DNA from: Branchiostoma floridae
Lineage: Eukaryota; Chordata; Leptocardii; Amphioxiformes; Branchiostomatidae
Length of the DNA stretch: 38,565 nucleotides
Assembly (NCBI RefSeq): GCF_000003815.2
Contig: NC_049994.1
Location: 6,097,027 to 6,135,591 of the forward strand
Reading direction: 5' to 3'
Positions 9,350 through 17,404 of the stretch are shown one piece after another (position 1 is the stretch's first letter; the number at the start of each line of letters is the position of its first letter). The translations under genes were made by a program, and so were the position numbers. Below the pieces are notes generated by a model, which was not told where the DNA came from, ran no database searches, and saw only the letters and a list, made by a program, of their open reading frames with translations.

Positions 9350-9752
9350 TGTTTTATTCAGAAACCTCACAAGGCAAGTAGATGGCAACGGAGAGTAATT
9401 CGCTTGCTCATTTAAAAAAAAAACTTTTCCTTTTCCACCACGGCACTTTATTCTATGTCAACTGTGTACAAGGAGCAGAAGAACACAAAGGTATCGTATA
9501 CATCGTCTTGTAGTAATTTTCTAGCGTTATCCTCTCATCTTAGCCAAGAAACATATATGGAATACTTTGCAATTGTCAGCAAGTTATACTGCATTTGTTA
9601 CATTCCAACAATACATTATTGATTGATTGGTTATCTTTAGTGATATCTATTCTACCCCAAATGTTCCTTAGTCTAGTACATTCTAAAAACATGTGTTCAT
9701 AGTTTTCCAGCTTATTGCAAAAATCACAAAATGGACTGTGTATACATTTCAA
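9350..9752 (-). mobile_element. LINE remnant, C-terminal zinc-finger part of a non-LTR reverse transcriptase
   Basis: Read on the minus strand from about 9752, one frame gives CIHSPFCDFCNKLENYEHMF and continues LECTRLRNIWGRI. It ends at a stop at 9576-9578. The CxxC...HxxxxC...W pattern is the zinc-knuckle domain found at the end of many LINE ORF2 proteins. The reverse transcriptase core is absent. An A-run in plus orientation near 9417 lies beyond its 3' end. The LINE at 17405-19560 carries a matching MENYEYMFLNC motif, so both probably belong to one family. Confidence 0.68.
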
Positions 9753-9784
9753 TTCGCTTGCTCATCGTGAATATCTAAAATCAA

Positions 9785-9992
9785 GAGTCCGCCCAATCAG
9801 CGTGACCCAATCAGACAGACTGATTAAGTGTTGTTTAAAACACTCCACGTCACCAGAAATACATCGAGGACGTGTCCTACCAGCAGAGCTGTAAGGCTGT
9901 AACGGAACGAAACGTCACTCGCAACGTCCTGACAAGACATCGACAAAGGGAAGGTGATGCTACCTGAGGTTTTTAACTAAAACAACTCAAAG
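9785..9992 (+). promoter_or_regulatory. Possible promoter and untranslated first exon of the second LRR receptor
   Basis: Two CCAAT boxes in the same orientation (9793-9797 and 9807-9811) are followed by a CpG-containing stretch. A splice-donor-like ACTCAAAG|GTAAAG ends at 9992. The only good downstream acceptor before a plus-strand coding exon is at 15560, which would imply a 5.6-kb intron. No transcript evidence is visible, so the link to that gene is inference. Confidence 0.27.
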
Positions 9993-10439
9993 GTAAAGCT
10001 CTTCTTTTCTGTAGAAACCAGGCGTATTTAAAGTACCTCATTGCCAAAGAGCTTTTACAGAATTTTTATCGCTAGGAGGTCGTCGAAATTAGAAACTCGC
10101 AAGAGGATTGACGTTAGCTCGATAAAGAGTAAGCCTAATACATGGTACAAATCAAATAAACCAAGCGGTTTAGGCTTTTTTTTGTTTCTCTAGGCTTGAT
10201 TCAATGGTTAACCCGCCCTAGTTCTCCCAAAGAATTCGAAGTCATGGGTTTACCCACCATGTGATTTGGTATGCATGCTGAAATGCATATATGCAAATAG
10301 CTTTTTCAGAGAGAAGGTGAGTCAACTGCACATTCAGAGGTAAAAATGTTCACGAGAAAATGCACAACCTAACATCAACTGAATATATTCCACTATTATT
10401 GTGCTAAACCTAAGGGACTATTTAACCATTTCTAGCTTC
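9993..10439. other. Non-coding DNA, possible 5' intron of the second LRR receptor
   Basis: AT-rich, with no recognisable gene. GCTTTTTTTTGTTTC near 10171 is a T-rich tract. Confidence 0.35.
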
Positions 10440-10960
10440 GATACCCATAAAGTTTGAAATGTATCACAGACTCTGAAGTAAAGCAGCAGTACAAAAAGTT
10501 CCAATATCAAAATCTGCCCTCAGACAACCGTATGGATAAGACTAAATTCAATCTAAAATGGCCTGTTTGCCACACCCTAGGACTGCTAAGCTGCTGAATC
10601 GCTTATTATAGCAACAAGACAATATCATGTCCGGGACATGAGATACATTGAAGTAAATCCTATGATAGATTATTCTCATTAATTATGCAAATGTACTCCT
10701 ATTTTGAATAATTATTCTTTAATTTTGTACAAGATTGTCTAAAGTACCTACATAACAAATATTATTGACTTGTATGCGCCCATCTTCCCAAGGTATGATT
10801 TTTGAAAGATATTGCAGTTTCTGGAGTAAAACATAAACAACATAGGAATCAATGTTCATCAAAGGCAAAGGCTCAGACAATTAAGGTTACCGTATGAATA
10901 AGACTAAACTAAAAGTGTTTGCCACACACTGTTACTGCTCAGCAAGCGAAGCACGTATTC
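10440..10960. repeat. Diverged direct duplication, period about 350 bp
   Basis: 10459-10610 and 10805-10960 share CTCAGACAA, CCGTATG(G/A)ATAAGACTAAA, GTTTGCCACAC and GACTGCT/TACTGCT blocks in the same order. The left end of the inverted-repeat element (10626) lies between them. The short open frame at 10894 falls in the second copy and is not convincing as a gene. Confidence 0.5.
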
Positions 10961-12118
10961 TAGAAACACAACCGCAACAAGAAAACAAAAAATCAATTCC
11001 CAATTTTCTCGCCCAAAATTTGCCAAACGAAGACGATCTTGACTATACTGAAGGGCAAGTTTCCGCAAACTTTAAAGTATCTTTTTGGCAGACAGCAATA
11101 GCGCGCATTTGGTTTGACATGAATGTGAATTGGAGTTTCGCTAAAAGTGCCTGCGCCAACTTTGACGTCGTATAGCTCCCAAACGAACTGTGATAGAACA
11201 ACCAAACTTGGTGAATTTTCCTAGAAAACAACAATTGTTGGCAGCAATTTACAAAAGAAAGTATATAATTTTTTTGTGTTGCCATGGCAATGGGTTTCTG
11301 AAAGGTAAATTTTACAAAAATCAATAATTTAGGTTTAAACAATGGGATTTCAATATTTTCTTGATAAAACTTAGCTTCTTTTCATCTATCTTTAATATCT
11401 AACATATCTTACTTATCTATAACTAAATATTCATAAATTATGCCAATGAGATGACGAAAGTGGTCAAAATCCATGATGGCCGACAGTATCATGATGAAAA
11501 GTATAACCAGATTATTTTCACTCGGACTCCATCACTACATCATTACACATTCATCTGAACGTTTTCAATCCATTTTCATGGGATTTAAGCGTTATATATC
11601 GAAAAAGATGTATCTTAAGACATCTAAGGTTGATAATCCAAGATGGCGGATAGCTAAACAACAGATGACGTCATTGTATGAGTAATTTTTGACGTCGTTG
11701 CGTCGGTTTGTGACAACAAAACTTAAATATTGATAAGAAACATTTATTGCTTACTCTTTGTTTGAAATATCTAGGTATTATGGGAATATGGAAGGTGCAT
11801 GTTGACCAGGTAGATTAGATAAGAATCAAACTACTGCTATACACACACACGTGAGATCGCGTGGCGCAGCGGCAGTGTGTTTGCCTCGGGTTCGCATCCG
11901 GCTGCGTGTCGCCGCGTCTTGTGCCCTGGGGAAAGGCACTTTACACGGCTTTCCTCACTCTACTCAGGTGAAAATAAGTACTTAGTTTTGGCTCGGATAG
12001 GACGTAAATTGGAGGTCCCGTGTCTGGAATTTTGCAAAGTAGGAGGAAAGTTGATTGATTAATGAGAATATTCTATAATAGTATAGTTGTTTTAATGTAT
12101 TTCCTGTCCCGGACATGA
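10626..12118. mobile_element. About 1.5-kb DNA-transposon-like element with about 60-bp imperfect terminal inverted repeats
   Basis: The left end ATCATGTCCGGGACATGAGA and following ATACATT...ATTCTCATTAAT matches the reverse complement of the right end, ATCATGTCCGGGACAGGAAA followed by ATACATT...ATTCTCATTAAT (about 12055-12118). No transposase is encoded, so it is non-autonomous. A SINE (11855-12055) sits against the inner edge of the right repeat. No target-site duplication could be fixed. Confidence 0.6.
11855..12055 (+). mobile_element. tRNA-derived SINE, deleted copy
   Basis: GCGTGGCGCAGCGGCAGTGT is an A-box-like head. TTGTGCCCTGGGGAAAGGCA, CTTTCCTCACT...CTCAGGTG and GGATAGGACG match the SINE at 17903. 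The B-box region is shortened compared with that copy (GGTTCGCATCC remains, but the CGTGACCGAGAGGTCGCAC stretch is absent). The 3' part ends at CCGTGTCTGG. Confidence 0.78.
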
Positions 12119-12719
12119 TGTAGTCTTCGGTGGGAAGATAGCTTGTATGTGACATCAGGACAAGGTGTGACAAGTTTGAGCCACCTAACATTTGATTTTG
12201 GAACTGCAGGGGCATTTTTGTCAAAACATTTCAAAAAGGACAACTGAAGAAATGAACGACAGATTGTCGTCCTTTTAGGCATGCGGGTAGCTTAGGCGAA
12301 GATGTGCACAATTATACGCATTTATGCATTTGACGATTTTTAAAGCATAATCAATGCGGATATTGTGTAATGCTATTGTTTCTCATTGTAATAGTTGGAC
12401 TCTAAAGCATTACATTGAAATGTGGGAGATATCAATTACCCTGCCCATGTGCCCGCTCAGAGCTGTGTCAGTGGCGGGGTGACTACAGAATTGCATTTAT
12501 CCCCATTAATACAGAGAATTCTATGGGCCAATGGGGAAACGGGGAAAAGAAATGACTTGTGTGATTTCATGTCATTTCATGATTTCAGATTCTTTCAAGA
12601 ATTAAAACTTCAAGCCATACAAATTTAGCCTGGTCTGTCCACAGTCATCAAACGCATTTGCGAGAATTTCCATACGACTAGTTACCTTTGCCAGAATGGC
12701 AAGGTTATATTTTGGGTAG
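12119..12719. other. Non-coding DNA
   Basis: No gene or clear repeat was recognised. Short open frames lack any family signature. Confidence 0.4.
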
Positions 12720-13310
12720 AAAATTTTTTGTGTCCCAATATGTAGGTCAATCTCATATAGAGCACCTGTGGATGGACATACATGATATTTGGTATTTGAG
12801 AAGCGGTTGCAGAAAAAAAGGTCCCGTTCGAAAACGGTTCATCTGGAACTTTCCATCGGCACTGCAGCGGCGCGAGTGTGTTTATGTGTGTGTTTGCGTA
12901 CAAGATAACTCGTGAGTTTGTGGATCGTTTTGCATGTTTTTTGGTAGTTATGTGGGGGTTTGGAAACCGAAGGCCAAATTCGATAATGGGCCTCCTGTCG
13001 CTTTCCGCCGGCACTGCAGCGAGGCAATTGTTTTGTGTGTGTTTGCGTACAAGATGGTGAGACGGTGTGAATCGTTTTGCATGATTTTTGGTAGTTCTGT
13101 GGGGGGTAAGAAAATAGAGGTCAAGTTCAATTATGGGCCTCTTAGCGGCGAGTTACGGTACTGCAGCGGATGTTCAAATTGGTGGTAAAATGTTCCTCAA
13201 GTGCCAGGTTCATGATTTTTTAGTAGTGGATATGTATTTGGGCAGGGAGTAAGTTGTGTAAGTTTGGGCCCCCTGGCAGCTTGTTTTGAACTGCAGCAGG
13301 TAATTTTGTT
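12720..13310. repeat. Degenerate tandem repeat, about four copies of roughly 150 bp
   Basis: A recurring order of words is visible: GTGTGTTTGCGTACAAGAT, ATCGTTTTGCATG, TTTTTGGTAGTT, TGTGGGGG, ATTCGATAATGGGCCTC (or TTCAATTATGGGCCTC) and GGCACTGCAGCG. The clear copies are about 12880-13030 and 13031-13165, with more diverged ones on each side. Overlapping short frames on both strands are produced by the repeat. Confidence 0.75.
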
Positions 13311-14650
13311 GTTATCTTTGGAAGAGAAAAAGTCAAGCGGGGATTGGTGGATTTGCATCATTCTTAGTATGAACATACCTTAGTTGATGATTAGAATACT
13401 GAAATGTATTGTATGAAAATCTGGGCTTCATTTACACAATTATTATGGAAATTGTGTAATTCCAGAAATCGACCTCTTTTCATGGACACTCGGCACTTCT
13501 TCTGACTACCACCTGTGCAGCAGATAGTTAATGACAGGTTTCTGATGGCAAAACATAGATGTCATTTTTGCTCGCACGTTGTTTATTAATTTGCGGGGTG
13601 CCATGTTCTTTGTTTGTTTGTGTGAAATCTCTTTAAGACCAAACAGGAGTGCCCTGGGCACAGCACTAAGGAAGTACTCCCTACTGTGACCATCCCAGCA
13701 GCTAGAGGGGTGAATTGACCCCTATAAATACATAAACTAATAAAAATCTCAGACTGTCTACACACTGGAAACAAAGGCAGGGACAGATTAGCATAAAATA
13801 CTGGTCAAAAATTCAAATATTTTTCTCTACTGGTTTTCAAGGAAACACTATCAAACCCTGCAGAATGATCCAGATAGCTGTAACAAAGTTACATAATTGA
13901 GGTCCTAATAACAGCAACTTTCAAATTTTGGGAAACCAACCTTGTGTTCAAATTGAAACTTTCAAGTCTGCTCTGCCAACTTTGTATCAAAATGTCTTTT
14001 TGTATCTACACATGATTGCAACTTGAAAATCTTCCTTATAAGTAATATAACTGAATTAGCTCTGATATTTATGTGTCTAGAAATATGGCTAATAATGTGG
14101 TGTCTGTTTGCAAGTGTACCAACAGGGGCTATGTAGACTGTACATGTAACTGTCAGGTATGTCTCACAGTACCAGAGTAAGACAAGCCAGCATTTTCATT
14201 ACTTTATATTCTGGGTTAGGTAAAGCTTTATGTATAGTCATACTTGAATACCTAATGTAGTATCCTAATATCAAAATTGAATTGAAAATAAACTTGTGTT
14301 GGTCAGCCGTCTCAGCCAGCCTTCCCCGATGTGAACTCCACCACAGTGAACAGAAGACTGAGCTCTAGTAGTTTACGTTAGCCGAATTTATTGGGTGGTT
14401 TTATAGTACGGGGCTGGTAGGGGTTTCACCATTTTGATGTAAAGGGGTGTTTTCCCCCTGACTTTGGTGATCCTTACGTGGCATGGAAATGTGAATACCT
14501 ACTCCCCATAATAAGCCTTGATTATTTGGCGAAGGTATGTGTTTTGTGGAACTCTAGTTTTTAGATAGAATCAAACATCGCCCCACCCCCACCAATTAGA
14601 GCCCTTCGATTAGTCCTTTAGGCTCAAAACAGCTATCTGGCGATGATACC
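13311..14650. other. Non-coding DNA
   Basis: No convincing coding exon or mobile element was recognised. AGTGCCCTGGGCACAGCACT at 13650 contains a short palindromic run (GTGCCC-T-GGGCAC). Confidence 0.35.
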
Positions 14651-14756
14651 ACTATCTCAGGGGGGGGGGGGGCAAAATAATTTCAAGGCTACTTCTGTGT
14701 CCTGTGTACCCAAGGCATGGGGGAGGTATTGAATACTTTGCCATATGTGCACAAGA

Positions 14757-15010
14757 AATCCTCCAAGCAGATGTGAGGAGGTAGCCTCCAAACAGATGTA
14801 AGGAGGTATGTGAAGACGTGATATCTAAGTAGATGTGAGGAGGTAACCTCGAAGAAGATGCGAGGAGGTAATCTCCAAGCAGATATAAAGAGGAAAATTC
14901 CAAGCAGATATTAGGAGGCAATGTCCGAACAAATATTAGGACATAACGTCCGAGCATATGACAGGAGATAATGTTGGAAGAAATGTTAGGAGGTAATCTC
15001 CAAGCAAATG
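14757..15010. repeat. Minisatellite, about nine copies of a 27-30 bp GGAGGTAATCTCCAAGCAGA unit
   Basis: The unit is roughly AATCTCCAAGCAGATGTGAG followed by GAGGT. Copies vary in sequence and length. The unit has self-complementary CTCC...GGAG ends, so single strands can fold. A 196-codon minus-strand frame (14652-15242) runs through it and is a by-product. Confidence 0.8.
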
Positions 15011-15567
15011 TATTACTGGAGGGATTGTGATGGTTTTTGAAAGATGGGTAGCTGGGTGTTTGGTAATAGCTATAGTGCAGGTTGATTTTGGGTTGCCTGT
15101 TTGTTGAACTTGGTGGTGAAACGGCACGTTTTGCATTGCATCTATAAGCCCGGACTTGCTGTGGTGTTGATCTTTGATCTATCGCAGGTGTATTGAGCAC
15201 ACCATAATACAGTGCAATGTGTAGCGTGTACATGTAGGACAAAACAACATTCTTCTAAAAGCTAACCCTTACCAACGTTGCTCTTCCTTCCTCCTTTCAT
15301 AAACTGCATGTGTTACCCATGTCCCCCCCCCCACCAAAGCCCCACTATCACAAAACCCCATCAACACCCCTACAAACACTTATGTACGACATTTCATGGA
15401 GGTATGAAGTGTACGAACTCTTGTTTGATGTTAGAGCTCTTTAAGTTAAAATCACATGTGATATAGTTACTGAACGGCCTGCAGCACCTGTAAGGATGAA
15501 ATTGTTAAATCATATTTTAGGTACATCTCTAGCTAGTTACGTGTATCCTTTCTGTTTGCAGGACAAA
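15011..15567 (+). other. Non-coding DNA with the splice acceptor of the second LRR receptor
   Basis: TATCCTTTCTGTTTGCAG (15544-15561 region) is a strong pyrimidine-rich 3' splice site. It sits a few bases before the proposed start ATG at 15568, so the first coding exon probably begins near 15561 with a very short leader. A C-rich tract lies at 15323-15334. Confidence 0.55.
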
Positions 15568-16653
15568 ATGGGACGAAAGCTGCTGCGCTTCTTCATTTTC
15601 CTTCTGATCACCCTGAACGATGCAGGAACCTGGCTACTGAAGAAAAAAGCTGGCTGCAACAAACGTGCGTGTTCATCCTCTCATTTATCCCTTCACTGTA
15701 CGTGCGAAGGGAAGCGCCTCAAACGTATTCCTCAAAATCTGCCAAAATCCGTTTCTCACTTGAATTTAAAAGATAATAAGATTACTTCTGTAAGTAAGCC
15801 GGAGCTCACAAGGTATAGGGACCTGGAGACACTGTACCTATTTTACAATAAAATAACTAGCATACAATCTGGTTCATTCTCAAATCTACTAAAGCTTAAA
15901 GCGTTGTACCTAAGCAGAAATGGAATGACTAACATTCAGCCAGGTACGTTCTCAAATCTGCCAATGCTTCATCATTTGTCCATTTTCTGCAACCAAATAA
16001 CTAAGATTCAGACTGGTACCTTTTCAAATCTACCAAATCTCAAAAGATTGGAACTTAACAACAATATGATAATCAACATTCAGCCCGATGCATTCTCAAA
16101 TTTACCAAATTTCCAATTCTTGGATTTAAACTACAACCAAATAATTAACATCCAGTCGGATGTATTTGCAAGAGCATTCTCAAATCTTACACACTTACGC
16201 CTGCAGTCAAATCTGATATCCACCCTTTCCTTGTCAGTATATAGCATGCTGGCATCTATTCCTGTCCTACACATTGAGGAGAACCCCTTCCATTGTGACT
16301 GTAAAATGCTTCCCTTCAGGCTAAAAATGAATGGGTCGCGTTTGTTTGAAAACCAAGTAGTATGCTTCAAACCTGACATGTTCTCTGGGCAAAAGCTCAA
16401 AGATATCAACCCTGCAGACAAGATCTGTAAAGTGGCACTATCAACCACACTACCTATCGAGCCGAGCAAAATATCAACCATGCCTGAAAATGATGGCTTA
16501 GCAGCACGCCCTGTACACGCCACATTCACCACATTGCCTGTCAATCTGACCAAAATATCAACTATGCCCGTTGATGGCCAGTTGGGCAGTAATATGAGCT
16601 CCTACACTAGTAAGCACACTTCTCGCTATCAGTGGTGCTTCAAACGTCACTGA
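15568..16653 (+). CDS. LRR receptor ectodomain (secreted-type product if the TGA is used)
   Basis: This is 361 residues from ATG 15568, chosen because it follows a strong acceptor, has A at -3 and G at +4, and starts a signal peptide (MGRKLLRFFIFLLITLNDAG, 1-20). An LRRNT (C30-C46) is followed by about seven 24-residue LRRs at 61-235, several sharing an F-SNLP-L core (GTFSNLPNLKRLELNNN). The LRRCT cap runs from NPFHCDCKM (239-247) to ICK (286-288). A Thr/Pro/Ser-rich stalk with NLT (326) and NMS (342) follows. The architecture resembles Toll-type and VLR-type ectodomains; no orthologue is assigned. The frame stops at TGA 16651-16653, but the same frame then runs on through a membrane helix and tail (16654-17373). 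The protein is thus either secreted, read as a receptor after splicing, or recently broken. The ligand is unknown. Confidence 0.85.
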   Translation: MGRKLLRFFIFLLITLNDAGTWLLKKKAGCNKRACSSSHLSLHCTCEGKRLKRIPQNLPKSVSHLNLKDNKITSVSKPELTRYRDLETLYLFYNKITSIQSGSFSNLLKLKALYLSRNGMTNIQPGTFSNLPMLHHLSIFCNQITKIQTGTFSNLPNLKRLELNNNMIINIQPDAFSNLPNFQFLDLNYNQIINIQSDVFARAFSNLTHLRLQSNLISTLSLSVYSMLASIPVLHIEENPFHCDCKMLPFRLKMNGSRLFENQVVCFKPDMFSGQKLKDINPADKICKVALSTTLPIEPSKISTMPENDGLAARPVHATFTTLPVNLTKISTMPVDGQLGSNMSSYTSKHTSRYQWCFKRH

Positions 16654-16663
16654 GCCTCAGCAG
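16610..16663 (+). other. Candidate short intron bracketing the in-frame TGA
   Basis: CACTA|GTAAGC at 16605-16615 is a good donor, with the cut after 16609 (phase 1). GCCTCAG|CAG| offers acceptors at 16660 and 16663, and TACTAAACCAG offers another at 16717. All three restore the downstream frame in phase 1 and delete the stop. A 51-54 bp intron would be unusually short. The 108-bp version has a better pyrimidine tract but would also delete part of the repeated stalk. Without transcripts this remains a hypothesis. Confidence 0.33.
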
Positions 16664-17373
16664 CACGACCTGTAGGCACCGTATTCACCCCACTGCCTGT
16701 CCATCTTACTAAACCAGAAAGCAACAGTTCCCATGAACCTGCTCCCAGTTTCCCCCTACCTGTTCTCATTGGCTCTATCTGTGGACCAGTAGCTGGCATT
16801 GTCCTGATTGGTGCCATATTTATCATAATGAGGTGTAAGAGAAGGACGAAAACTCCCCCCCCCCCCCGTCCCAAGGTAATTTTAGACGATAGACGTCGTC
16901 AAGCTTTACAGGCGAATCCCTTCTACAACAATCGGGAAACAATAAAATTCCGGCATCAAACATCTAAAGTTGCAGGTCCAGGCAAAAGTCGCGAAGACAC
17001 AAAAGATGCTTTTGCTAACAGTTTGCCAAACACATGCAACATAGCTTCTGTAGTGACAAGTCACCATGATCACAAGTATGAAGATGCGGACATCAAGCAT
17101 GATCAGACAGGGCAGGGTCTGTCTCAGGCCATCAATGAACCCAACACAAACACCACAGCTGCTGTAGTGACCAGTGGTCAGGATAAGAGAAGGAAGGGCC
17201 AGTCTAACACAAACACCACAGCTGCTGTAGTGACCAGTGGTCATGATCAGACAGGACAGGGTCAGTCTAACACAAACACCACAGCTGCTGTAGTGACCAG
17301 TGGTCATGATCAGGCAGAGCAGGGTCAGTCTCAGGCCATCATTGAATTAACACAAACACCACAGCTGCTGTAG
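16654..17373 (+). CDS. Membrane segment and repetitive cytoplasmic tail of the LRR receptor, in frame after the TGA
   Basis: This is 239 codons in the same frame as the ectodomain, directly after its TGA. It opens with ASAARPVGTVFTPLPVHLTK, a repeat of the stalk sequence before the stop (LAARPVHATFTTLPVNLTK). A membrane helix, PVLIGSICGPVAGIVLIGAI plus FIIM, is encoded by about 16758-16830. MRCKRRTK forms a basic stop-transfer, followed by PPPPRPK from a 13-C run. The tail carries a 21-residue repeat, NTNTTAAVVTSGHDQTGQGQ plus S, three times. No TIR or kinase domain is present. The stop at 17371 comes from a 1-base frameshift in a fourth repeat; without it the frame would end SEEFD at 17394-17396. 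Conservation of helix and repeats argues that it was recently, or still is, part of the receptor. Confidence 0.68.
   Translation, partial: ASAARPVGTVFTPLPVHLTKPESNSSHEPAPSFPLPVLIGSICGPVAGIVLIGAIFIIMRCKRRTKTPPPPRPKVILDDRRRQALQANPFYNNRETIKFRHQTSKVAGPGKSREDTKDAFANSLPNTCNIASVVTSHHDHKYEDADIKHDQTGQGLSQAINEPNTNTTAAVVTSGQDKRRKGQSNTNTTAAVVTSGHDQTGQGQSNTNTTAAVVTSGHDQAEQGQSQAIIELTQTPQLL
17143..17331 (+). repeat. 63-bp coding tandem repeat, three full copies
   Basis: Units start at 17143, 17206 and 17269, each beginning AACACAAACACCACAGCTGC. A partial fourth starts at 17349 after a 17-bp spacer. A diverged ancestor is visible at about 17030 (NTCNIASVVTS). The first half of the unit shows no differences between copies, even at synonymous sites, indicating recent expansion or gene conversion. 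Confidence 0.92.
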
Positions 17374-17404
17374 TGACCAGTGAAGAGTTTGACTAAGTGA
17401 AGCT

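Noticed and set aside
14652-15242. 196-codon minus-strand open frame
   Set aside because: It runs through the CTCC/GGAG minisatellite and its periodic residues come from the repeat. No domain or start context.
15496-15567. Upstream ATG (15496) as the start of the second LRR receptor
   Set aside because: The 24 extra codons span a strong splice acceptor (TTTCTGTTTGCAG) and would bury the signal peptide. ATG 15568 fits better.
16651-16653. Selenocysteine or programmed readthrough at the TGA
   Set aside because: No readthrough-promoting 3' context such as CTAG follows (it is TGA GCC), and the LRR stalk is not a known selenoprotein context. Splicing or mutation is simpler.
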